58,000 nucleotides of DNA from Cryptomeria japonica (lineage: Eukaryota > Streptophyta > Pinopsida > Cupressales > Cupressaceae), in the NCBI RefSeq assembly GCF_030272615.1, contig NC_081415.1:262560925-262618924 (forward strand), in the 5' to 3' direction. The notes under the pieces are model-generated. The model had not been told where the DNA came from. It made no database searches and saw only the letters and a list, made by a program, of their open reading frames with translations. The position numbers were made by a program, and so were the translations under genes. This document shows, piece by piece, positions 46,467-58,000 of this stretch (the first letter of the stretch is position 1; every line of letters begins with the position of its first letter).

Positions 46467-47515
46467 TGTATACACCTAAAAATGGTCCGAAGATAATTAA
46501 TTGAATAAGAAATTATTTAATTAATCTCCCTCCCCAGTTTAATTAAATTCATCAACAATTTGATTAAATCTCCATTTTCATCTACTTATTAATAAATCTA
46601 AGGATTTATGTAATAGGTTCATTCAATAATCCCCTTTGATTAATTAATTCAAATTAATTAATTCTTCCCCATCAAAATCATTCTTCTAATCTCCTATTTA
46701 AGTAAAACAAATCAATTATGAGTTGTTGAAATTAATTAGCCTTTTTCTATTATTTGAATTTCTAAATTCAAATTACCCACAAATTCTCCTAACTTTTAAC
46801 CACCTAACCCAACCATTCCTAAACCTAACCCATTCCATCTAACCACATGTCTCCTTTCCTTGAACACTTTACCTTCTCATGAGCAAAGCTTTGTGACACT
46901 TGTCACTAAGTGTTCCCTTTCATCCAACCTCTTCTAGAAGCCTCTTGACACTTGTCACCATAGAGATGACAGATGTTCCCTTTAATCCAACCTCTTTGCC
47001 AACCTCCTCCAATTTCACCATTGATATCTTCAAACTTAATCTTGACCGTTGATTCCTACCACCTCACCCCTAGCCTTGGAAATCCTATAAATAGACCTCA
47101 TTTTGGAGCACAATGGGCCCCTAAATTGATCCATCTCATATGCACCCAAGCATTGTTAATATAGGCATATGTAGTCTTAGTTTATCATCTTAGCATTGTT
47201 ATCATGTTCAATTTTAGCTTAATTGCATCTTCATTCTCGCTAATCATGAAATCATGTAGCTTAATCATGCTATCATTGCTAGCATATGTATCTTCATCAT
47301 TTAAATCCTCCATTTAAGTGTAGTCAAGTCACTGGAATTTGCATAACCAGATCTGAGAACAAAATTCATACTCACATTTACTAGGAGGCAATAGATCGAT
47401 TAGCTATGGTTTTATTTTTCTTTGATTAATTTTCTAACCATTGCTTGTAATGATTTATTGAGTGTTTTGTGTTGCAGCTGCAGGTATAATAGGTACACAC
47501 TTCACAGGCACAACA
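46467..47515 (+). repeat. Right (3') LTR of the Tat element
   Basis: Starts TGTATACACCTAAAAATGG and ends CACAACA, 1,049 bp. Both termini are intact, unlike the left LTR. Confidence 0.92.
47086..47093 (+). promoter_or_regulatory. TATA box in 3' LTR
   Basis: TATAAATA, same position and context as at 34,913. Confidence 0.65.
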
Positions 47516-47620
47516 ATATCTACAAGCATAAATGTAGAAGTACAGATACTATTAAATGATCATTTGCAATGATCAATAAGCATAGATGTGGAAGTACAGA
47601 CAACTTTAGAATGTTTAGTT
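47515..47620 (+). repeat. ~105-bp dispersed repeat, copy 1
   Basis: Sequence immediately right of the LTR (AATATCTACAAGCATAAATG onward) recurs at 50,659-50,762. Internally it holds two related blocks with AAGCATAAATGTGGAAGTAC. Confidence 0.85.
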
Positions 47621-50600
47621 CTTATGGTACCATTACTGCTCTTAATGGTTGAAAGGACTAAGTCTCTGGGCTTTAAAGAATAAATCCTTACCTTCTTCCA
47701 CTTTCACTTATCCATTGGTTGCACTCATTCCTCTTAGCCCCTTCGAACACTGCATCATTTACTTAGATATCTCCAAAAATTTCCATACCACTTGCACAGG
47801 CACACAAACCAACCAAGGCACATACATTTTCAGAAGTTTTCATACCACTCGCATGGGCACACAAACCAAGGCATAAATAGACAATGAGAGCTTGAAGATA
47901 AAAAATTTACCATCCTTTGCCCTTTCATCGTACATGAAAGATGTAACTCCAACAATTACACATGCCATCGACACAAAAACCTATAAACTTGTGAAGAAGT
48001 AACATTCCTCGGTTGGAGAGCTCTCTAATCTCCATAAATATGGTGGATGGTGAAGGTGAGTTGATCAGTCCAATGCAAAGCTCCATAGTCTCCATAAATA
48101 CCATGGATGGTGAAGGTGAGTTGATCAGTCCAAGGTGTCAAGGATATGGATCGATATTACTGCACTAAATTGGATCGAATAACTACTTAGGTGAATTTTA
48201 GGGTAGTGTCTATCTTCTTTGCATTGGTGGAGTGTTGTGCATGCATCGCCCTCCCCATTGATGATGCAAAACGAAGATAGATAGATCCCTCACTCTTACC
48301 AAACTTGACCATCTTCAAGCACAAATCCCACTCAAAATCCTGTAACATGGTCTAGATCTAATTTTCCTCTACTTAGGTTTCCATATTGTCTTTAATACAA
48401 AATATGCTTTCACTCAGTTCTAGAGCTATTGTGAATTGATGGATATGTGCTCATGTCTATTGGGTTCTTTCATTATTGTCTTTTGAAATACGCTACATAA
48501 ATGAATTGGTCATTTCATTGTAAGAGTTGCATCTACCTTTTATTTTGCTTAAATTCTGAAGACATATATAGAGATCTTTGTTCATGTAACTTTAGGTGTG
48601 TATTCAATATTTATAAATTAAATGGATATCTTCATTAAGTGATATGACTCTTTATATTGCAAATGTTTACTATATTTTCATATATTACCTCATAGAGTTG
48701 CATTTGTGGTATTTTCTTTGTGATTTAAATTTTTGAATATATAATTGTCTATTTTTAATTGTGTATAGCATTTTTTATCGCATTATCTTTTTTGGGTGCT
48801 TAGATTATTTATAAAAAAGTACCCTTTGATGTATCTAGTCGTGCATTCAATTTAAATATTTTAATATAATTTACATATATTTATTGGTTAACTTATTTCT
48901 AGTAGATTTGACTTTGGTGTGTTGGATCTTAGAAATGCAGTCTTTGGATATTAACTGCTTATCTCTATCGAGTGTTCATATGCTCTGTAGTAATCTAGAA
49001 TTTAGGGTATTAAGTTTTGTTTTAAATTTTTAAATATTAATTGCATATTTTTATTTCTAGATTGTAGTATTCTAGCATTCCCAACTATCTAAAAATAATA
49101 CTGTAAATTACAAGGATAGACGTGCATATGCATCACAGTTATCCTTTTTCTCTCTTTTTGATTCTATGAATTAATTTGTCATTTTTTATTAACTTCCATT
49201 CTACCCCCCAAATTGCTCAAGATGTTCAACTTATTGAACAAAATATTATGTGATTTGAATTGGGCATGCCTGCATCAAGTTTGTAGCAAATTTGTTGCAA
49301 ATGTCATAAGGCACATGAATACCAATCCATTTCATTCAAGTTGTTATGGATTTTCCACTTATGTACTCCTTAGTGAAACTCAAATACAAGTTCTTACTTT
49401 TGATTTCCATCATTCTTATCTCTAACTATTTTGTAGGTTGTTTGTTTCATTATTTTTTTTGGATCTAGAGTGGTATATTACTAAATTAGGGAGCAAATAA
49501 TTCTAAAATTTTATGTTAAAAGGTGTGCAATTTTAATGTTTTGGATGCCACTTAAAATATATCAGCAACATGAATGAACGATGATGGATATTTTATCTCA
49601 AACCTTCTTTTATAAAGAACTTTGTTATAAACAAAGTCTTTAAAGGGCATAGAAAACACTGGAATATTGTAGTAAAGGGATGTTTGGATGTATCTCTAAA
49701 ATCCTAAAAATGTTATTTGAATAGGAAAATAAAATAGGAAGGAAGATGCGATAGGGACAGAGTGGTGCAACCTAAAGAAGAGAGACAAATGAGTGCACAT
49801 TTATTTATTCAAAACACCATTCAAAAGCACAAGGTTGAAAAGATGTATTTAGTGAAAATAATAACTAATTATTTTTCGACCTAGGCATACATTTATTCTA
49901 AGTTAATGGATGCTAGATTTTTTTGAATAGCTTAAAACCAAACCTTCATCCCTAATGACATTATGAGAATATTTTACAATTTTAACTACCTCAGTTAATC
50001 ACCTCATCTATGCAATTGTGAAGATTAGTAAGAGTCTTAATGTTTTGTAAAATCTTATTTAACCACCCTATTATGCAAGAAATTCAAATATCCTCTGATC
50101 CTCTTATGAGAAAATTTGTATAGATTTTGAGCATAAACATGACAAACTTGATAAAATCTTAGATTCTTAATTGATTGATACAATAATATTACAGACATGC
50201 ATAGAAAGAGGTAAATGATAACACTTTACCACTTGCATTGCACTAATCTCTTAACCATTTCAAAATATTGTGAACGATAATAGAAAACCAAATCCAAGAT
50301 TGAAACTCTTTAATTATCATATATTAATCTTCAAACTTGCACATTACAAAACGTAAAAACTTTAAAAATCTTACAAATAATAATAAAAAGTCTGCCAGTT
50401 TATGACCATAAGAGTACATTCATATATGAATGAATAGTATTTTAATGACTTCATTCAAAATATGTCAAAGAAACAAAAAAATTAAATTATAAAGTTGGGC
50501 TAAAGCATCCATGAAACACTTGAGAAGATGTGAAAATCGGGAACATTTTCCAAATGATCAACTTCTTATAGTTAATCAAACCAGTGCATAGTAAAATGTT

Positions 50601-50658
50601 TGCACAGTGACAAAATGTTGAAGTTCATGTCTATATTGACGATTCACATCCTGATGCT
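47621..50658. other. No supported gene
   Basis: AT-rich and low in repeats apart from the 60-bp duplication at 48,016-48,135. Open frames at 47,649-47,876 and 49,213-49,425 are short and motif-free. Confidence 0.4.
48016..48135. repeat. 60-bp tandem duplication
   Basis: Two units at a 60-bp offset share GGATGGTGAAGGTGAGTTGA and flanks, with differences in the first 20 bases. Confidence 0.85.
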
Positions 50659-50762
50659 AATATCTATAAGCATAAATGTGGAAATACAGGCACTATTAAA
50701 TGATCATTTGCGATGAACAATAAGCATAAATGTGGAAGTACAAACAACTTTAAAATGTTCTT
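50659..50762 (+). repeat. ~105-bp dispersed repeat, copy 2
   Basis: See 47,515-47,620; about 90% identical by eye, same orientation, no LTR attached. Confidence 0.85.
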
Positions 50763-51117
50763 TGAAGAACACTCAATTTTCAAACTTGACAAATAAAAAA
50801 TCTAAGGACCCATTTGAAAAAAGTGTATAGCATCATTTCAAAATAGATACATCACATACATGATAATTTCTTGTTCATGTGCTGCAACGAGAAGGATTTT
50901 TGTGAGAAATGGAGAGGGCTAGAACTGCAAGAATTTACATGCATTTCTTCATTTTTCGACTAACTTAAAAAAAAATAGAAATAGTTTTGTTAAGACATAA
51001 ATGCAAGTAGTCAAATATACAAGCCATTAAACTTGACATAGTATATAACCATGAAATTAGACAATATTTGAAACAAAAGCAAAAGTTCATAAGAAAAATA
51101 TAAATAAATAATGAATA

Positions 51118-52682
51118 TAGAAACAATCTTATGGTGCCTGTTGTGTGCGGGAAAAGTGGTGCAAAGAAATGGAGAATTTGGTTTCAAAAAGGTCCACACA
51201 CAAATGGGACTCTTGGTGAAAGTTATGGATCTATATTGAATATCTCAACCCCCCAAGGGATGTTCCATTATTCTCTATCTCACAAGATCCCTCAAGTCAA
51301 TTCCTTTTCTCTCCCATCACTGAGCAAAGTGACTTTAGGAATGACAACTCCGAGAATGAGGGATGTTTGATCAACTTAATATGAATGCATTCCTAGTTAT
51401 GCATGATATTAAATCTAATATGATTTAAACTAGCATGGGTATGATGATAAGATAAAGGATTAGTAAAGCCTATCCTAACATGATATACTAGTCTAATATG
51501 AGTATGCTATGATAATGGAAATGCTTCTTAAAATGCTTATTAAGATGATTTCTATTAAAAGAGAGGCTACATACTTTATTTAAAAATGATTATATTAGAT
51601 GCATGAAACTTGGATATCTAGCAAAATGTCTATAAGTTTGATACTAAAGACTTGGATATAATAATGAAGAATGAGAGCTCTATTTATAAGAAAAGTAGGG
51701 CAATGGATGGTCAAGATTGGATAATCTTAACAAGGGCCAAGATTGAAAGTTATCAATCCATGTTTACAATTCTCTCCAATGAAATGGTGATAATTGTCAA
51801 CAGGAGATTTCTTGAGAGGAGATGTAAGAAGCATTAAATTCTTGAGAAGACATGATGGTTACCTTAGGAAGTAAGGGTTAAGGTTAGGTTAGGGTTATCC
51901 ATTGGATAAAGATTTTATCCAAAGGATAAACTCTTATGCAAGGGTTAAAGGAATAACCATGGTCAAAGAAATGAATGCTTGATGAGACCCTTGGGTTAGA
52001 TGAAGGTTGAGTTAGAGAGAAATTCTCTAATCATGCTAGAAGGTTGAGTTAACCATTAATGGTTAGGGAGACTTTAAAGGTTAACTTGTTGAAGACTTAA
52101 AGCTTTTAATGGTTTTCAAAGACTTTGAGGGTTTGAGAAGTGACTTCCTTTTGCTTAGGGATGTGACAATATTTAGGAGATGGATTAGGCTAAATAAGTG
52201 ATTAGAAGAATTTAGAAGGGAGTTTAGAGAGGCAAGTGGGAGATGTAGGATTTTGCAAGTGGATGGAAAGGAATTTTAATTAAAATAAATTACTTCATTT
52301 CAACAAAAATAGAAGCAACTTGCATAAATACAAGTGGGGGATTAAAATAAATAAATTAGATTTATTTACTTGCAAGGATCAATTTAATTAAATGTAAATT
52401 TAAATAAAAGGGGAGAAAGGGGAATTAATTAAATAAAGTAATTTATTTAATTAAAGGCTATGAAAGGCTTAGGTGAACTTAATTAAATAAATCAAGTAAT
52501 TCATTTAATCAAATAGGTAAATGCAAATAATTTAATTAAATAGAGGAATGAGGTTAAAATGAATATTAAATATTCACTTAGGAAAGTGGTCATTTTTATA
52601 CGTCTTCACTTGTAAATCATCTCATAAATAAATAAATAGGGGCTCAATTTTTTTCCCACTTAGAAACAATCTTATGGTGCCT
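51118..52682 (-). mobile_element. Probable solo or degraded LTR bracketed by a 22-bp direct repeat
   Basis: A perfect 22-bp repeat starting TAGAAACAATCTTATGGTGC occurs at 51,118-51,139 and 52,661-52,682. Just beyond the right copy the minus strand reads TGTAGGCACC, which resembles a Ty3/gypsy LTR start. AATTAAATAA-rich sequence at 52,270-52,560 resembles the Tat LTR's own AATTAATTA region in reverse. No coding signal; the 79-codon frame at 51,131-51,370 has no motif. Boundaries remain tentative. Confidence 0.4.
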
Positions 52683-53060
52683 ACAAATCATCTCATAAAT
52701 AAATAAAAACGGATTCAATTTATGCCCCTCTCATTTTCTATTCAGAGTAGTCTCAAATGCATGAATCATTGTGCTTCGTCTAGGTGCAAAAGGGCAGTCA
52801 TTATCCACTCGTTCCTATTACAAACCACAAAAAAGTATTAGAATGCAATCATTATAAAATCTGTGCATTGCAACTCATTTAATGGTAAATGCAAAAGCAT
52901 TATTATGTCTAATAAAAAATGTCATTGAAAAATAGAAAATGAACCTATTGTATCTTCTTGTTTCTTTATCTTCAACCTTCATTTTTTACCTCTGGAGGTG
53001 CTTGGTCCACTAGATCCAAACCATCGTGAGGGCTAGTGAGAGTAGGAATGGTTTCAAACG
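52683..53060. other. No supported gene
   Basis: Begins with a second copy of AAATCATCTCATAAATAAAT (also at about 52,616), so a 69-bp duplication is likely at the boundary. Otherwise nothing recognised. Confidence 0.45.
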
Positions 53061-54001
53061 CACCCTTTATAACAATGAAGGAATTTTTAGAAAGAAACAT
53101 GATTTGAAAAAATGGAAAGCGTACAACATACAATTAAAACAATACAATGGAGAGTATAACTAGAAATTACCATATTTTTTACTCTCTTTTTCTCTTGTAA
53201 TAGTAATATCTTATTCTTCCTCTCTCAGTTCTCAAAAAAATTGTAATCTTAGATTTTTTCTTAAATTTGTTTCTTGCCCTCCTTTGAGAGCTCCTCGTAT
53301 TTTTTTCTATGGTCTTTGCAAAATTTGACAGTTACACATCTCTATTGTGCCTTATAGGTCAGTTTCGCATTACATTTTCAACATCTTGAAACCTTTTATT
53401 TGAGCACATTTTTATCATGATAGGGGATGGAGGCTCTCGTCTTGTTGCCCCAGTCATAGCTCACCTGTGTCTTCGTTGCTCAACAAATCAAATCTCGTTC
53501 TTTAAATGTTCTATGATAATTGAAATTTCATGTTTCGAATTTCAATTTTAATATCGAACATCGAAGCACAAGTTTTGATCTATTGAGCAACAAAGGCGCG
53601 AGTGAGCTCTGATTGAGGCAACAAAATGAGAGCCTTATTCCCTTGCTAGGAAAAAAATAAACTCAGACAAGAAGTTTCAAAATATTAAAAAAGTAATACA
53701 AGACTGGTATAAAGCACAATAGAGACGTATAATTATCAAAGTTTGCAAAAACCATGGAAAAGAAAAATACGAGCTCTTGGAGAAAAGGCAAGAAACAAAT
53801 TGAAAAAAAATGTAGGATTACGACTTTGTTGAGAATTGGGAAAGAAGGAATAAGATATTGCTATTACGGGAGAGAAAGAGAGTAAACAATATGATAATTT
53901 CCAATTATACTTTTCACTATATTATTTTAATTGTATATTGTATGTTTTTCATTTTTTAAAATTTTGTCTCTTTCTAACAATTCCCCTGTTGTTATAAAGT
54001 G
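53061..54001. repeat. ~940-bp fold-back inverted repeat
   Basis: The left arm (53,061 to about 53,527) and right arm (about 53,538-54,001) are reverse complements over their whole length at roughly three quarters or more by eye. Matched landmarks include CACCCTTTATAACAATG with the right end's TTATAAAGTG, GTTTCTTGCC with GGCAAGAAAC, and TTGTTGC with GCAACAA. The centre is AATTGAAATT and AATTTCAATT around 10 bases. No open frame and no clear target-site duplication. Confidence 0.85.
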
Positions 54002-57000
54002 TAGTACCCCTACCGTAATCGATCTCTAACCTTGGTTTAATCTTGATTAGTTAATCGTAATATGATGTTACAATCAGATGTTTGATTTAACGCATAGCTA
54101 TTGATGTGGTTCTCACACTAGTTGTATGCAGATTTTCAGTGTTCCTATTTCGTGATGTTAGTATCGGACTAATGATTTCATTAAATTGTATATATGTATG
54201 CATGTATGATCTTTGGTTGTAGGAGATTTCAGGTACGAAGTCGCATGAGTGCGAGGTTCGTCGTCACCTGGTTTTGCAGGTTTGAGTGTGCCTTTTTAAT
54301 CCTTAGAGTTGGATTAGGTGGTCGTAAGACCCTAGTCGGCCTTAGTCGTGCTCTAGTGAGCATCACCAGTCGTCGTCGGTAATCCCTTCTTGCTTGGGTT
54401 TGCGAGTCGTCTGTTTGGTTGACCTTCTCGGTTTGCATGCTTGGTGTGCCTGGTTAAATTGATTATTTAGTCCTTAGTAATTGTCTTGATTAAATATGCG
54501 TTTGTGCATTGATGATTAATGGATTAAATTAATCTGGTTTCCGTTATGTGATTTTCGTGGTTATTGGATTGCTCGTTTTTAATTTGGAGTAGATTCGATT
54601 TAATGATTGATTTGGAATATTAATGCATTTTATATATGCTGATGAAATGAAGTTTTATATTTTATCGCAATAGACGTAATTGCATTCTGTTGGATTATTA
54701 AATTAGAAAGGTTAAATTTGATTAGATGAGAAATTGAATTTTGAATTGATAAAGCAAGTTAATTTGTTGATATTGTTGAAAAGAATTAATTTTTGAGTAT
54801 TATTTTTTAAATAAAGATTTTTATTCCAAAAATGGATTTTTTGGGTCAACTCTTCCATATAACCCAAATTTGGGGAAATTTGGAGAGGATGGACATTTTT
54901 GGAGAAGATTTTGTTGGAAGGATTTTTGGGGTTTTTTGGAGAGGAGGCAATTTTGCTGAATCTGGCAGATGGGCTCTCCCTCAGCTATACCAGGATTGCG
55001 AATGAAGGTAGGATTCTGAATTTGTTTTTGAAAAATCAATTTGATTGTCCATTATGAGTGTGGCTGGAGATGTTAATGAAAATGTGTATTTCCTCATTAC
55101 TGTTGGGTGATTGAAACCCTTTGTTTTTGGAAGGGATGAGAAACCTTCAAGAAAATATGATATCTAAACCTTTTCGTTTAAACCGAAATTATAGTGAATT
55201 GAAATCCATTAGCAAGCTCTGTAATGGGAGTTTTGTTTTAATGGTTCGATCTATGTTTTTAAAGGAAATGAAAGCATTTATTTTAATATCCGAACTGTGT
55301 GTTCGAAGAAATTTTTTTTTAAAAGTTTTTGTTCATAGCCGAACTGGGCGTGTTTCTATTATATTGAACTGTGTTAAAAAAAAAAAGAATTAAGAAAATA
55401 TATATATTTTTTGGACTGTGCGTTTTTGGTTCGAACTGGGCTGGGCGGAGGTTTTGTGTTAGACGAGCGGTGAGTTGGGGTTCCTCGCTCCTCCTCCCCT
55501 CTCCCCCGCTCGCCCCTTGCTTCCCTTTCTCCCCGCGTGCTGGTTTTCCGTTGGTGTGGGTGTGGTCGTGTGCCTGCGGCTCACGGCGGTGGCCGCAGGG
55601 CACCGCGGCACCTGCGGGCACCACCGCGAGCGCCGCCCACGCCCTTGCCCTGCGGCTAGGGTTAGGGCACGGCCCTCGCCCGCGTTTCCAATGCATTTTT
55701 TTTTATGCGTTTTTCTAATGCATTTTTTTTTAAATGTTGGGAATCGTGGTTTGTAAAATGGGTTTTTTTCTTTTAATGTATGTTTTTCCCATTCAAAAAA
55801 AATGCTTATAATGTGTTAAATATTATTTTAATATTAAGTGTTAATTAGTTCCTAATTGCGATTAAGGTTGCATCTTCAAGATAAATGATAAATTGATTTT
55901 GATTAATGATATAATGGAGTTTATAGGCGAATTAATCATTCAATTTCATTTCATGATTTGTGCACCCCTTCTAGTTAAGTTCTTCAACTGTAATATTGTA
56001 ATTTAATATTGTCGATTATTCTCTGATTGATCTTGGCCAATAAATTGATATCTTACCTTCTAGCTGAGTAGGGAAGGTGGCTATTTGAGGTAGTATTGTT
56101 TAAAAATGATAGAGAATAATATGTTCTTGGGAAATCGTTGGAATACGATGTAAATTCTACTTAATGATGTTTTGTTGGAGATTAAATACCTTATTTTAGT
56201 TGATTAATAGTTGTCTGAGATTTATTAATATGAATCGGTTAAAAAAGAACTCATTATGGCTTAATTTGCCTATTCGATGCCTTGAACCTTAGGAGTTAGA
56301 AAAACCAAGAGCAACCTATCCCTTGATGAGGTAGATAACTGTAAGTTGTTTTAGATCTTGTAGAAAACTTGATCGATTTTAATGATTAAATCAATTGAGG
56401 AAATATCGTCCTTTCTGATTATTGCATTGCGATTTTAATGACTGTATTCGCTTTAATTATGAAATGGCATGTTTTGCTTTGTTTAAAAGGACCCTGTCGT
56501 ATGGATGATTTGGTGTTCCTGTTTCAGTCCTCGATTTCCGAGTTGACTATTGTATTGTGGTAGTGTCGTTTTGATCATATCCTCTTTGTGTGAGTCGAAT
56601 GATGATTCATGGTTGACCTTAATTTGTCAGGTCTCTAGTTAGAGTACCGCCAATAAGTGTTCACCTTTGAGTCGTGTTTGACCAGATGATTGTTTCTCTC
56701 TTCTTGAACTCCGTTCATCTGACCATGTGTATTCCTTGGTTTGAGTTCATCTGAGTTTGTTCTAGTGTCGTATGGGAAAGTGGCTTTCGATTGGGGGCCG
56801 CGGCCAAAGTGGCTGCTGGATAACCCGTCAAAAGTGAGTCTAATAAGTGATAACCTAAATAGATTAGAATGAAATCTCTAAATAAGATAATGTGCCTCAC
56901 ACATGGGACGAGTGCTATCATAGATTCGACATGCTGTGAGAAGGCCTGAAATGGCAAACTACCATCCTTGTCTTCACGAGAGGATGCGTGGGTCCACATG

Positions 57001-58000
57001 AGGCTTGGATGGGTCGGAAGTTTGGATTAGGTTGCCAGGGTTACCAGTGTATGGGCCGGGACCTATGAAGACTTGCCATGGTATCCATACCAGGTTGTGT
57101 GATGACACTTGTCCCTACGTTCGCTAGTGTGTTGTTGTTTTGTCCTGTTTTGAGTACCTTTGTGAGTCGTCCTTTGTCGCTGCCCTTGTGAGTGTCGGTT
57201 TCATGTTAGACCTTGGGTGGTGATGGCTCAGTTTTATGGATGCTCTTCTGGACCTTTGTTTTAGCTTTGATTATGTTCAGCTGGATCCTGTTCTTTTTAA
57301 GGATCGTTTATGTATTAATTGACCGATGCGGTCGTCTGTATATTGTTATGTATCGCCTTGATGGCTGGATTGTATGGTGTAACCTCTTGTATTCTTAACT
57401 TTATTAATTATCAGAGGGGTCTTGCAGTTGAGCAGACCCAGAGATGTAGCCCTTTAGGGGTGAACTCCGAGATCATTATGGTGTTATGTGATGTATTCTC
57501 TTATGTTTCCTTCATTCAGCTTTATCATGTATGATTAATTTATGTTGAATGGTTAAGTGGATAATTGGAATTAACTATTAATGCTTATATTCAGTTCTTT
57601 CTTGAATGCCATGTTGATCGAATGCGTAAGTGGTTTAGATGAGATTTATCATTGATGCTTGTATGTAATCGTCCTTTGAAATGCAATAAGTTGGAATATG
57701 AAAGAATGTAACTTAGAGTAATGAATCTTACTCAGTTGTTGTTAAGGAATTTAAATATGCTTGGAAAGATCTCTCATGTTATGATGAAATCCTAGTGTGT
57801 TAGAATGTTAGATGTTGGTTTGTAATTTTAAATGAAAAGCTTGAATGAAGATTATGAATGGATCTTATGATGAATCTTCGCTTGTGATTTATATTTTCCT
57901 CTTTTGAAAGGAATTATTCTGATTATGAATTATCTCGCTATTAAGATAGTTAGCTTATTGGATTAATTGTGTGAGTTAAGTGAGCTGTGAAAATTAAGTA
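54000..58000 (+). mobile_element. Probable Ty3/gypsy LTR-like sequence, running off the window
   Basis: Begins TGTAGTACCCCTACC, like the minus-strand end at 33,893. It contains a GTGTGATGACACTTGTCCC block near 57,095 also seen inverted near 18,780, and a TTTATTAATTATCAGAGGGG block near 57,400. No gag or pol frame is present and the end is outside the window. Open frames at 54,194-57,534 are short and lack motifs. Confidence 0.4.
55436..55690. other. GC-rich patch
   Basis: About 250 bp of markedly GC-rich sequence (CTCCCCTCTCCCCCGC, GGCACCGCGGCACC) inside very AT-rich surroundings. Both strands have open frames of 90-125 codons through it, which is expected from GC content alone. Confidence 0.8.

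Larger units (their letters stand above)
34318..47515 (+). mobile_element. Ty3/gypsy retrotransposon, Tat-type, near-complete but inactivated
   Basis: Order is LTR, PBS, 2.1-kb leader, gag, protease, reverse transcriptase, RNase H, second RNase H (archaeal type), integrase, 1.7-kb non-coding 3' region, PPT, LTR. The extra RNase H and the PBS of the TGGCRCCCAYCGTGGG kind are known traits of plant Tat elements. Total length is about 13.2 kb. Many in-frame stops and at least two frameshifts make it non-autonomous. The two LTRs differ by a few percent plus small indels, so the insertion is not very recent. Target-site duplications cannot be tested because the left LTR terminus is deleted. Confidence 0.9.

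Noticed and set aside
51848-51930. Telomere-like GGTTAGGTTAGGGTTA words
   Set aside because: Only a few imperfect units occur; this is not an array.
54194-54438. Arg-rich small frames on both strands
   Set aside because: They overlap on opposite strands in LTR-like sequence, with no motif or homologous copy.
55319-55756. Overlapping frames of 90-125 codons on both strands
   Set aside because: Stops are rare in GC-rich DNA; the frames overlap on opposite strands and carry no motif.

Overview
The window looks like intergenic DNA from a large, repeat-rich plant nuclear genome. It is AT-rich and crowded with LTR-retrotransposon debris: a Ty3/gypsy element of the plant Tat type with two RNase H modules, Sirevirus-like Ty1/copia LTRs, and fragments of plant-type PPR genes. 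Microsatellites and a large satellite array are also present. I found no intact protein-coding gene, tRNA, rRNA or CRISPR array. The overall style fits a conifer or other gymnosperm, but the species cannot be read from the sequence alone.

Layout. 1-3,556: a broken low-complexity/coiled-coil ORF followed by a copia-type LTR with a C-tract near its right end. 4,500-5,400: a cluster of short imperfect inverted repeats sharing one core. 5,650-8,737: one very long reading frame (about 1,000 codons) broken by stops and small frameshifts. 9,465-16,625: lower-repeat DNA with short tandem duplications and two decayed PPR fragments. 17,617-21,398: LTR debris in minus orientation, including a copia LTR, its polypurine tract and an 840-bp tandem duplication spanning the LTR/internal boundary.

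22,371-30,110 is the most unusual part. A (GA)n tract is followed by about 5.2 kb of a 20-bp satellite whose monomers repeatedly flip orientation. The array abuts what reads as the fifth exon of a spliced minus-strand gene. Four GT..AG introns, all phase 0, join the exons of this unrecognised gene, which carries three in-frame stops. AT palindromes and repeated ATCGGATATCCGAT motifs lie around the block.

30,270-33,893: another copia LTR and a probable gypsy LTR carrying a 21-bp minisatellite that encodes heptads. 34,086-47,515: a near-complete but inactivated Tat-type Ty3/gypsy element with LTRs of about 1.03-1.05 kb, PBS, gag, protease, reverse transcriptase, RNase H, a second archaeal-type RNase H, integrase and PPT. 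It is preceded by a piece of the 3' internal region of a second copy. 47,516-54,001: mostly featureless, with short duplications, a probable LTR remnant bracketed by a 22-bp direct repeat, and a 940-bp fold-back inverted repeat. 54,000-58,000: probable gypsy LTR-like sequence with an isolated GC-rich patch, running off the window.

The genes do not form a functional unit. The history is one of nested insertion, tandem duplication and decay. In the Tat element most in-frame stops can be explained by C-to-T or G-to-A change at CAG, CGA, CAA or TGG codons, as expected for silenced, methylated plant repeats.
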